Assembly (NCBI GenBank): GCA_029857855.1
Contig: JAOUGG010000184.1
Span: 1 to 5,975 of the forward strand
DNA from: Acidimicrobiia bacterium
Lineage (GTDB): Bacteria > Actinomycetota > Acidimicrobiia > Acidimicrobiales > SZUA-35
DNA length: 5,975 nt
Reading direction: 5' to 3'
Shown: piece by piece, positions 1 to 5,573 of the stretch
Numbering within the stretch: the first letter of the stretch is position 1
Layout of the letters: each line of letters opens with the position of its first letter
Program-made: the position numbers and the translations under genes
Notes under the pieces: generated by a model
Told to the model about the DNA's origin: nothing
The model's input: the letters and a program-made list of their open reading frames with translations, nothing else
The model's database searches: none

Positions 1-4
1 GATT

Positions 5-895
5 CTAGATTTTGGCGACCTCGGCGAACTGCAACTCGACCGGGGTCTCCCGGCCGAAGATGTTGACGAGCACCTTGAGGCGGAGCTGGTCCTCGTTGAT
101 TTCGACGATCTCGCCCTGGAAGTCGGCGAAGGGACCTTCCTTGACCCGGACGGTCTCGCCCATCGTGTACTCGAGGCGGGGGCGACCCTTGCGGGCGCTG
201 TCGTCACCGTCTTCCTTCACGGCCAGGAAGTTCTCGACGTCCTTGCGGGGCAGCGGCGACGGCTTGTTGCCGGCGCCGATGAACCCGGTGACGCCGGGCG
301 TGTTCCGGACCACGAACCATGAATCATCGTCGAGGTGCATGCGGGTGAGGAGGTAGCCGGGGAAGACCTTCTTCTGAACGATGACCTTCTTGCCGTTCTT
401 GAACTCGACGACGTCCTCCATCGGGATGACGACCTCGAAGATCCGCTCCTCCATGTTCATCGACTGGGTGCGGGCGAGGAGGTTGCTGCGAACCTTGTTC
501 TCGTAGCCCGACTGGGTGTGTATCACAAACCAGCGACCGGGGCGGTCGTAGGGCGAATCACGACGGCGGCGACGGGAGCCCTCCTCGGCCTCGGCCTCGG
601 TGGACTCTTCACCTTCGGTCTCCGACTCGCCGGAATCCGATCCATCGGTGTCCTCGACATCGGTGGCGCCTTCGACATCGGCGGCGGCCTCCGGATCCTC
701 GATCTGGTTGGCCTCCTCGTCGGCGGAACCGGCGGTGATGTCGGTGACCGACACGGCCGGTTCGACCACGGCCTCTCCGACCGGCACGTCGGCCGAGGCG
801 TCCACCGTTTCCGCACCGTCGACTGAGGCGTCGATCGATTCGGCTGCGGCGTCGTCGGCCTCGACGGCGGGCGTGGTTTCAGTGATATCGCTCAT
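5..895 (-). CDS. nusG: Transcription termination/antitermination factor NusG
   Basis: NusG binds RNA polymerase through its NGN domain, increases processivity, and links transcription to Rho or the ribosome through its KOW domain. From the ATG at 895 the protein has 296 residues. Residues 1-107 are an acidic Asp/Glu/Ala/Ser-rich, probably disordered extension ending in five arginines (108-112). The NGN domain spans about 120-230, with the family signatures RWFVIHTQSGYENKV (121-135), VFPGYLL (177-183) and NTPGVTGFIG (198-207). The KOW domain spans about 245-296 (VRVKEGPFADFQGEI; ending VELQFAEVAKI). A TTG at 898 also opens the frame, but the ATG at 895 overlaps the secE stop as TGATG and has GAGGG a few bases upstream, so it is preferred. 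It is translationally coupled to secE. The stop is at 5-7. A long acidic N-terminus is known in actinobacterial NusG, so the length is not aberrant. Identification is secure. Confidence 0.97.
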   Translation of the reverse strand: MSDITETTPAVEADDAAAESIDASVDGAETVDASADVPVGEAVVEPAVSVTDITAGSADEEANQIEDPEAAADVEGATDVEDTDGSDSGESETEGEESTEAEAEEGSRRRRRDSPYDRPGRWFVIHTQSGYENKVRSNLLARTQSMNMEERIFEVVIPMEDVVEFKNGKKVIVQKKVFPGYLLTRMHLDDDSWFVVRNTPGVTGFIGAGNKPSPLPRKDVENFLAVKEDGDDSARKGRPRLEYTMGETVRVKEGPFADFQGEIVEINEDQLRLKVLVNIFGRETPVELQFAEVAKI

Positions 896-1203
896 CAATT
901 ACCCTCGGTTCCGGCCCTCAACAGGCTGATGAATCCTTCAGCGAACAAGTAGTCGAGCCCGGCCACCAACAGGGTCACGAACGCGAAGGTGATGACCACC
1001 ACGATGGTGTAGTTGATCACCTCGCTCCGGGTCGGCCAGATGACGCGGTTGAGCTCGGAGCGCACCTCACCGACGTATTCGCGAGGGGTGACGCGCTCGG
1101 TGGAGACCGGGCGGTTGTCCCGCTTGGTCGCTATGGGGTTGCCCTCGCTATCCATCTGGCCTTGCTTCTGCAGATAGCGGCGCTGTTCGCGATTCATCGC
1201 CAT
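895..1203 (-). CDS. secE: Preprotein translocase subunit SecE
   Basis: SecE is the small essential subunit that clamps SecY in the plasma-membrane protein-conducting channel. The protein has 102 residues. A charged cytoplasmic tail (1-40) is followed by the conserved amphipathic segment YVGEVRSELNRVIWPTRSEV (43-62), which carries the family's ELxxVxWPTRxE signature. One membrane span follows at about 64-88 (IVVVITFAFVTLLVAGL). This is the one-span form usual outside enterobacteria. The ATG at 1203 is chosen because AAGGA lies 8 nt upstream. An ATG at 1197 is possible and would remove two residues. The open frame continues to 1365, but that upstream part lacks family similarity and a ribosome site. 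The stop overlaps the nusG ATG by one base. Placement directly before nusG and behind tRNA-Trp is the classic arrangement. Confidence 0.96.
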   Translation of the reverse strand: MAMNREQRRYLQKQGQMDSEGNPIATKRDNRPVSTERVTPREYVGEVRSELNRVIWPTRSEVINYTIVVVITFAFVTLLVAGLDYLFAEGFISLLRAGTEGN

Positions 1204-1343
1204 GTCTTTGATCCTTGTCGAGCGTCTCTGCGGCGTACGTCTCCAAAAGCCGGTCGAGCCGGTGGGCGGACAGACCGACGCCCGGAGCGAACCGTGGACC
1301 GAGAGGTATTCCAGATCAGGTCCGGCCCCGGAGGCCATCGAGA

Positions 1344-1362
1344 GGTGGTCCCGTTGACCACC
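1344..1362 (-). other. Hairpin between tRNA-Trp and secE
   Basis: A perfect 7-bp inverted repeat (GGTGGTC at 1344-1350, GACCACC at 1356-1362) encloses a 5-nt loop, 42 nt past the tRNA 3' end on the transcribed strand. No T-run follows, so it is not a classical intrinsic terminator. It could be a processing or attenuation hairpin that separates tRNA-Trp from the secE–nusG message. Apart from this hairpin and the secE ribosome site, nothing recognisable lies in the 200-nt gap 1204-1403. Confidence 0.45.
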
Positions 1363-1403
1363 CACTCCTTACAGACTATTGCCTTGGTTCGGTAAGAACT
1401 ACG

Positions 1404-1476
1404 CAGGGCAGGAGGGATTTGAACCCACAACCGTCGGTTTTGGAGACCGGTGCTCTGCCAATTGAGCTACTGCCCT
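1404..1476 (-). tRNA. tRNA-Trp (anticodon CCA)
   Basis: A 73-nt cloverleaf can be folded by hand on the minus strand. The acceptor stem is AGGGCAG with CTGCCCT (7 perfect pairs) and the discriminator is G at 1404. The D stem is GCTC/GAGC. The anticodon loop CTCCAAA carries CCA at 1443-1441, which reads UGG (Trp). The T loop is TTCAAAT. The 3' CCA is not encoded (the next bases are CGT). Two stem positions are unpaired: C27·A43 (1450/1434) in the anticodon stem and T50·T64 (1427/1413) in the T stem. Position upstream of secE–nusG on the same strand supports it as the usual functional tRNA-Trp of this locus. No convincing promoter could be picked out in 1477-1579. Confidence 0.95.
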
Positions 1477-1531
1477 TGGTTTCCGACCGACAAAATCGCC
1501 GACCGGAAGCTACACGGTAGCAGCCCGGCAG

Positions 1532-1554
1532 ACCGGAACCGCCTCGGTTTTGGT
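1532..1554. other. Imperfect hairpin between the cNMP-fold gene and tRNA-Trp
   Basis: The arms ACCGGAACCG (1532-1541) and CGGTTTTGGT (1545-1554) enclose a 3-nt loop. As plus-strand RNA this is a 10-bp stem including two G·U pairs. As minus-strand RNA the same two pairs become A·C mismatches, leaving a 5-bp apical stem. It lies 25-48 nt past the stop of the minus-strand cNMP-fold gene. No U-tract follows on that strand, so a terminator role is only a weak possibility. Confidence 0.25.
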
Positions 1555-1579
1555 GACGCCGGCGCTCCGGCACGAAGCG

Positions 1580-2011
1580 TCAGGCTTTCATCGTCTTGAG
1601 CTGGTGATCGGCGGCCTGAAGCCGCTCCGCCAGCTCGGCCACGATCGCCCGGACCATCCTGGGGTTGTCGTCGAGGATCTGCTCGAACCGGTTATAGGGA
1701 ATCACCAGGAGTTTGGATTCGGCGGCGGTTCTGACCGTCGCGCTGGCCGGCGCCTTGGTGAAGTATCCCAATTCGCCGACGAACTCACCGGCGACGACCT
1801 CGGCCACCTGACGACCGTCGATCTCGACGACGGCCGCCCCGCTCTCGAGGACGTACATCTCCTGATGGTGGCGCCCCTGGGAGATCAGGGTGTGGCCCGC
1901 TTCCACGGTCACCTCATCGGCCGCGGCGGCGAGATGCTCGATCGCGTCCTTGTCGGCCCCGTTGAACAGGGGCAGATTCTGCAGCCGTTCTGCCTTGGCA
2001 TCGCTCGCCAT
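1580..2011 (-). CDS. Stand-alone cyclic-nucleotide-binding-fold (Crp-type) protein
   Basis: The protein is 143 residues and consists of one cNMP-binding domain with no DNA-binding helix-turn-helix or output domain, so it is not a Crp/Fnr regulator in its own right. The N-terminal helices (LQNLPLFNGADKDAIEHLAAAA, about 10-31) and beta-roll motifs (VEAGHTLISQG 37-47; MYVLESGAAVVEIDG 52-66) fit the family. The phosphate-binding cassette region is GEFVGELGYFTKAPASATV (75-93). It keeps Gly79-Glu80, but the position where family members have the cyclic-phosphate-binding Arg (the PR of PRxAT) is Ala89, so classical cAMP/cGMP binding is doubtful. A C-terminal helix spans about 107-143. Two ATGs occur in tandem; AGGAGG (2016-2021) lies 1 nt before the first (2014) and 4 nt before the second (2011), so the second is preferred. 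It sits 47 nt behind the anti-sigma gene on the same strand and is likely co-transcribed. It could act as a ligand sensor or protein partner; its function is unknown. Confidence 0.85.
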   Translation of the reverse strand: MASDAKAERLQNLPLFNGADKDAIEHLAAAADEVTVEAGHTLISQGRHHQEMYVLESGAAVVEIDGRQVAEVVAGEFVGELGYFTKAPASATVRTAAESKLLVIPYNRFEQILDDNPRMVRAIVAELAERLQAADHQLKTMKA

Positions 2012-2027
2012 CATTCCTCCTGCTGAC

Positions 2028-2051
2028 GTTCCGGTGTTCCGGTGTTCCGGT
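2028..2051. repeat. Triplicated octamer GTTCCGGT
   Basis: Three exact, head-to-tail copies of GTTCCGGT occur at 2028-2035, 2036-2043 and 2044-2051. On the transcribed minus strand the unit reads ACCGGAAC, so each copy carries a GGAAC core. The array fills half of the 47-nt gap between the anti-sigma stop and the cNMP-fold gene and ends 6 nt before its ribosome-binding site. It may be a slippage tract or a set of regulatory boxes. Confidence 0.9.
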
Positions 2052-2058
2052 GAAGACT

Positions 2059-2484
2059 CTAGCTGGCGAGACGCTGACGGGCGGCCAGCCGAGAGGCGAT
2101 CACCAGCGCACCGGCCGCTCCTGCGGTGGCCGCGGCGGCGATGCCGCCGATGTAGGCCGCCTTGCGGGACCGGGATGCGGCACCCAGCCGTTGGAGCCTA
2201 TGGACGGTGCCGCCCGGCTGCAAGGCGAGCAGGATCTCGTTGACCAGGGTGTCGTCGACCGCGAGCCGCTGGTCGCGCAGGGAGGCAAGGGCCCGCAGCA
2301 GTTTCTTGTAGTGGGCCAACTCGGCCTGGCACCGCAGACAGGTTTCGAAGTGCGACTTCGCCGTCGGGTCGAGTTCCTCGCCGTCGACCGCGCCCGCCAG
2401 TTGCAGGCTGAAGGTCTCGCAGTTGGTCTGCAGCGGCGCGGTCGTGAGTCCGCGGCCCTTACCGCTCGAGTTCTCAGACGGCAT
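2059..2484 (-). CDS. Zinc-binding, membrane-anchored anti-sigma factor
   Basis: The likely role is to hold the adjacent ECF sigma factor inactive until a signal releases it. The protein has 141 residues. An N-terminal anti-sigma domain (about 19-75) contains Cys22 and the HxxxCxxC zinc motif His45-Cys49-Cys52 (HFETCLRC), the hallmark of ZAS-type anti-sigma factors. A charged linker follows. Then comes one Ala/Gly-rich hydrophobic span (about 109-130, AAYIGGIAAAATAGAAGALVIA) with a basic tail, which predicts a cytoplasmic N-terminus and a very short external C-terminus. The ATG at 2484 is chosen because GGAGGAG lies 7 nt upstream; the open frame extends to 2520 but only through sigma-gene sequence. 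The gene starts 11 nt inside the sigma gene's end, so translational coupling and matched stoichiometry are expected. Zinc-cysteine chemistry allows redox sensing as in RsrA/RshA, but the membrane span is not typical of those, so the stimulus is open. Confidence 0.88.
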   Translation of the reverse strand: MPSENSSGKGRGLTTAPLQTNCETFSLQLAGAVDGEELDPTAKSHFETCLRCQAELAHYKKLLRALASLRDQRLAVDDTLVNEILLALQPGGTVHRLQRLGAASRSRKAAYIGGIAAAATAGAAGALVIASRLAARQRLAS

Positions 2485-3046
2485 GGGCCTGCTCCTCCCC
2501 CATCGGATAGAGCGATTCACGCAGCCGCTTCCGGGCCCGGTGCAGCCGGACCTTGGCGGCGGATTCGGAGATGTCGAGTTCGGTGGCGATCGCGTCGTGC
2601 GACAGGTCGTAGATGTCGCGCAGAACGACGACCGTTCGCAGCTTCGGCGGCAGCTCCATCAGGGCGGCGACGAGATTGGAGCGCAGGTCGCCGAGATCGG
2701 CCTGGAAAACCGGATCCCGATCGGGCACGTCGTCGGCCAGTTCGAAATCCTCGGACAGCTGGTCGTAACGATGACGGCCGCGCCGGCCGAGGAAGGTGCT
2801 GGCACAGTTGGCCGTGATGCGATGCAGCCAGGTCGAGAGCTGGGCATCACCCCGGAATTTCTTGAGACCCTTGTGGGCCCGTAGATACGTCTCCTGGACC
2901 ACGTCCCGAGCGTCCTCCTCATCGCCCACAAGCCGGTAGGCCAGCGTGTAGGTGTCGGCATAGGTTTCTCGTACCAACTCCTCGAAGGCGCGGTGGTCGC
3001 CTTCCTTCGCGGCTGCTACGAGTTCGTTCGTTCTGTTCGAATCCAC
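2474..3046 (-). CDS. ECF-family RNA polymerase sigma factor (sigma-70 group 4)
   Basis: The protein is an alternative sigma factor of 190 residues, the normal ECF length, with regions 2 and 4 and no region 3. Sigma2 spans about 8-88: ELVAAAKEGDHRAFEELV (8-25), then DARDVVQETYLRAHKGLKKF (46-65), which fits the core-binding region 2.2, then the -10-recognition part LSTWLHRITANCA (70-82). Sigma4 spans about 124-178: LMELPPKLRTVVVLRD (129-144) followed by the helix-turn-helix DLSHDAIATELDISESAAKVRLHRARKRLRE. The start is GTG at 3046. It gives the usual ECF N-terminus, but its ribosome site is weak (GGGGT about 9 nt upstream); no other start before the conserved region fits better. The adjoining zinc anti-sigma gene indicates control by sequestration. 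I found no clear GGAAC-type autoregulatory promoter in 3047-3198. Confidence 0.95.
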   Translation of the reverse strand: MDSNRTNELVAAAKEGDHRAFEELVRETYADTYTLAYRLVGDEEDARDVVQETYLRAHKGLKKFRGDAQLSTWLHRITANCASTFLGRRGRHRYDQLSEDFELADDVPDRDPVFQADLGDLRSNLVAALMELPPKLRTVVVLRDIYDLSHDAIATELDISESAAKVRLHRARKRLRESLYPMGEEQAHAV

Positions 3047-3184
3047 CTAGTAAGACCCCAGCGACGACCATCCGGTTACGTATCCGAGGTCCATGGTAGG
3101 CCAAGTCGAAACAAATCCGTAATGGACGGCCCGGGCAGAACCGCAGCCCGATTCACCTCCGACCCGAGGAACCCGGGAGAGGCT

Positions 3185-3196
3185 AGAGTGCACTCT
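3185..3196. promoter_or_regulatory. Perfect 12-bp palindrome upstream of the sugar operon
   Basis: AGAGTGCACTCT (3185-3196) is its own reverse complement. It ends 14 nt before the preferred epimerase ATG (3211) and overlaps a -10-like TAGAGT at 3184-3189. A dimeric regulator could bind here and occlude a promoter. No matching -35 hexamer is evident, and no regulator gene is adjacent. The divergent intergenic region 3047-3210 holds no other feature I can defend. Confidence 0.35.
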
Positions 3197-3210
3197 CCAT
3201 GGGAGTCTTC

Positions 3211-4155
3211 ATGGAGGGTTACGCCAGTGCCATCGAGGTTCTCGGCGCCGCCGGCGAGGGGCTCCGGGACCGTCGCATCCTCGTGACCGGAGCGACCGGC
3301 TTCATCGGTGGTCATGTCGTGGAGCTGCTCCACCATCTCGGCGCGGACGTGCACGCCGTCGCCCGCCAACCCGGATCGACGGTCTCCTTCGACACCCCCG
3401 TCACCTGGCACCGCGCCGACCTCACCGATGCCGCCGCAACCGCCGAGGCGGTCAAGGCGGTTCGGCCGGAGATGATCGTCCACCTGGCCGGCCTGGTCAA
3501 GGGTGCCCGCGACCCCGATCTGCTCCTGCCGATGTTCGCAGCCAATACGGCGTCGGCCGTGCACTTGCTCGACGCCGCCCGCCGCTTCGACGTCGCCCGG
3601 GTGCTGCTCGCCGGTTCGCTCGAGGAGCCGGACGAGCCCGCTCAGCTGGCGGCTTCGCCTTACGCCCTCAGCAAGGCGGCCGCCCACCTCTACGGCGACT
3701 ACTACCGAGCGACCACGGCGGTCGAGGTGGTGAATCTTCAGATCTTCATGGTCTACGGGCCGGCCCAGCTCGACGAGGCCAAGTTGATCCCTTACGTGAT
3801 CCGGTCGCTGCAGGCAGGCGAGGCGCCGTCGTTGTCGACAGGTACCCGTCTCGTCGACTGGGTGTACGTCGGTGACGTCGCCGAGGGGATCGCCCGGGCC
3901 TGTGTCGGAGCCGCCGCCGAGCACCCGGTTCCGCTCGGCACCGGTTCACTGGCCACGGTGCGCGATGTCGTCGAGACAATGATCGATCTGGCGGAGGTAG
4001 AGGTGGAGCCCCGATTCGGTTGCGTCGCCGACCGCAGTCGCGAGGTGGAGAAGGTGGCCGACATCGACACCACACGGCAACTTCTCGGCTGGGTTCCCGC
4101 CGTAGACTTGCGCGAAGGTCTGGCGGCAACACTGAGTTGGTACGGAGGAGCGTGA
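3211..4155 (+). CDS. NAD(P)-dependent epimerase/dehydratase (extended SDR), nucleotide-sugar type
   Basis: The likely role is an oxidoreductive step (epimerase, dehydratase or reductase) on a nucleotide-activated sugar in the cytoplasm. Counting from the ATG at 3211 it has 314 residues. The Rossmann signature GATGFIG is at 27-33. AGL in IVHLAGLV matches the SDR post-beta4 motif. Catalytic residues are present as Ser136 (LLAGSLEE) and Tyr151/Lys155 (YALSK). The downstream NLQIFMVYGP and RLVDWVYVGDVAEGI segments are typical of NDP-sugar SDRs. An in-frame ATG at 3199 would add four residues but has no well-spaced ribosome site, whereas GGGAG (3201-3205) sits 5 nt before 3211. If the -10-like TAGAGT is real, the transcript could begin almost at 3199, making a near-leaderless start there possible. 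The substrate cannot be told from sequence alone. The stop overlaps the next gene's ATG (TGATG), so the two are one operon. Confidence 0.88.
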   Translation: MEGYASAIEVLGAAGEGLRDRRILVTGATGFIGGHVVELLHHLGADVHAVARQPGSTVSFDTPVTWHRADLTDAAATAEAVKAVRPEMIVHLAGLVKGARDPDLLLPMFAANTASAVHLLDAARRFDVARVLLAGSLEEPDEPAQLAASPYALSKAAAHLYGDYYRATTAVEVVNLQIFMVYGPAQLDEAKLIPYVIRSLQAGEAPSLSTGTRLVDWVYVGDVAEGIARACVGAAAEHPVPLGTGSLATVRDVVETMIDLAEVEVEPRFGCVADRSREVEKVADIDTTRQLLGWVPAVDLREGLAATLSWYGGA

Positions 4156-5462
4156 TGGTTGCAAGTGGTGCCGACGGCCGCAAACGGATGCGGGCGTTCA
4201 TGGAGCAGGCCTTTCCGCTCTGCCGGTCGATCACCGGCGACGGGGTACGGGCCACGCTCGATCTGATCGACACCGAGCTGCAGGCCGCCGACAACGTACC
4301 GTCGCTGTTCCGTCATGAGGTTCCCACCGGCACACCGGTACTCGACTGGACGGTTCCCAACGAATGGAACCTCCATCGGGCAACCCTCGACGGGCCACTG
4401 GGCCGGGTGCTGACCACCGACGACTCGAACCTTCACGTCGTGTCGTACTCGGTCCCGACCGAGGTCGAGTTGGATCTCGACGAGCTGCGACCCCACCTTT
4501 TCACCCTGCCCGATCAGCCCGACGACATCCCCTACCGCACCACCTACTATCGGGAGGCGTGGGGGCTTTGCATGACGCACCGCCAGTACGAGTCGCTCCC
4601 CGAGGGGCTTTATCGGGTCACGATCGACACCACACTCGAGCCGGGCCACTTGAGCTACGGCGAGGCGGTCATACCGGGGCTCACCGACGACGAGATCCTC
4701 CTGTCGACCCACATCTGCCATCCGTCGCTGGCCAACGACAACCTCTCGGGAATGGCCGCACTGACCGAGGTGGCCCGTCGACTCGCCGCTCGACCGACAC
4801 CGCTCCGCCACAGCGTGCGACTGCTGTTCATTCCGGGCACGATCGGATCGATCACGTGGCTCGAGCGCAACCGGAAGACCACCGAGAGGATCAGGGCCGG
4901 CCTCGTGCTCGCCGGCGCCGGTGACCGGGCCCCCGCCACCTACAAACGGTCCCGTCGGGGCGCGAGCCGAATGGACCTGGTGATGTCGAGGCTCGTCGAC
5001 GACCGCGGCGGCGGCGTGATCGACTACTACCCGTACGGCTACGACGAACGCCAGTTCTGCTCTCCCGGGTTCGACCTGCCGGTCGGACGGCTGAGCCGCT
5101 CCATGCACGGCACCTATCCCGAGTACCACACCTCGGCCGACGATCTCGATTTCGTCCACGACGACACGCTGGCCGACACGGTCGATCTCGTCATGGCGGC
5201 CATCGACGCCGTCGACTCCGAACCCCGCTACCTCAACACCCAGCCCCACGGGGAACCCCAGCTGGGCCGCCGCGGGCTCTACACGGCCGTTGGCGGTGCC
5301 GTGAACTCCAAGTCGACCGAGATGGGCCTGCTGTGGATGCTGGCCTACTCCGACGGCGAACACTCCCTCAACGACATCGCCCGCATGTCGGGTGTGCCGA
5401 TCGATGACCTGAGCACGGCGGCAGCCGCGCTGGTCGACGCCGACCTGTTGCGCTCCGTGTAG
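4155..5462 (+). CDS. DUF4910/DUF2172 aminopeptidase-like protein with C-terminal winged helix
   Basis: The protein is 435 residues and matches the family annotated as DUF4910 (M28-like peptidase fold with an inserted DUF2172 domain), often found in surface-polysaccharide and sugar-modification loci. The N-terminal signature is PLCRSITGDGVRATL (21-35). The putative metal-site segment STHICHPSLANDNLSG (184-199) contains His186, His189 and Asp195. The other conserved core motifs are DERQFCSPGFDLPVG (297-311) and YPEYHTSADDLDF (321-333, His325). EPQLGRRGLY (367-376) leads into a winged-helix-like tail (about 385-435). In the segment FIPGTIGSI (225-233) a Gly stands where I recall Glu in other members. 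No signal peptide is seen, so it should be cytoplasmic. The ATG at 4155 is chosen because GGAGG (4144-4148) is 6 nt upstream and it overlaps the preceding stop. The open frame reaches back to 4020 only through the epimerase gene. The actual substrate (peptide, amide or sugar-linked group) is unknown. Confidence 0.85.
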   Translation: MVASGADGRKRMRAFMEQAFPLCRSITGDGVRATLDLIDTELQAADNVPSLFRHEVPTGTPVLDWTVPNEWNLHRATLDGPLGRVLTTDDSNLHVVSYSVPTEVELDLDELRPHLFTLPDQPDDIPYRTTYYREAWGLCMTHRQYESLPEGLYRVTIDTTLEPGHLSYGEAVIPGLTDDEILLSTHICHPSLANDNLSGMAALTEVARRLAARPTPLRHSVRLLFIPGTIGSITWLERNRKTTERIRAGLVLAGAGDRAPATYKRSRRGASRMDLVMSRLVDDRGGGVIDYYPYGYDERQFCSPGFDLPVGRLSRSMHGTYPEYHTSADDLDFVHDDTLADTVDLVMAAIDAVDSEPRYLNTQPHGEPQLGRRGLYTAVGGAVNSKSTEMGLLWMLAYSDGEHSLNDIARMSGVPIDDLSTAAAALVDADLLRSV

Positions 5463-5527
5463 CCCCCCTCTCAACATTTGTCGCGAAAACCGTGGCGGGA
5501 ACGCGGGTCTTGCTACAAATCTTGCGT

Positions 5528-5573
5528 TTGGTCGGGGGCGCCTGGCATCTCGAGTTGGTCAGGGGGCGCTGGC
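5528..5573. repeat. Near-identical 19-bp direct repeat across the end of the rmlC-like gene
   Basis: TTGGTCGGGGGCGCCTGGC (5528-5546) and TTGGTCAGGGGGCGCTGGC (5555-5573) are the same apart from one inserted A and one missing C. The second copy spans the stop codon (5559-5561) and last codons of the minus-strand epimerase gene; the first lies just beyond it. The 96-nt convergent gap 5463-5558 holds no clear terminator: the GC-rich arms can pair only imperfectly and no T-run follows. Confidence 0.7.

Noticed and set aside
335..826. Long plus-strand open frame (163 codons) opposite nusG
   Set aside because: It is the shadow of the low-complexity, GC-rich 5' part of nusG; no ribosome site and no recognisable domain.
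1477..1579. Promoter for tRNA-Trp (TAGCTT-like -10 at 1512-1507, minus strand)
   Set aside because: The hexamer is at a plausible distance, but no acceptable -35 lies 16-18 nt upstream.
3168..3192. GGAAC at 3168-3172 as an ECF -35 driving the epimerase operon
   Set aside because: No CGTC or GTT-type -10 occurs at 15-18 nt downstream.
3047..3198. Autoregulatory ECF promoter or a sigma-A promoter (TACCAT at 3098-3093) for the sigma gene
   Set aside because: No GGAAC/CGTC pair with correct spacing was found on the minus strand, and the sigma-A -35 match is poor.
3076..3924. 282-codon minus-strand open frame opposite the epimerase
   Set aside because: It overlaps the catalytic region of a recognisable SDR gene; composition and lack of motifs mark it as a shadow.
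3792..5477. 561-codon minus-strand open frame opposite the epimerase and DUF4910 genes
   Set aside because: High-GC antisense shadow. Both plus-strand genes have clear family motifs and ribosome sites, and the antisense product shows no domain.
5476..5520. ATTTGT...ACAAAT inverted repeat as a terminator after the DUF4910 gene
   Set aside because: Only 6 AT-rich pairs around a 33-nt loop with no U-tract; not a credible terminator.
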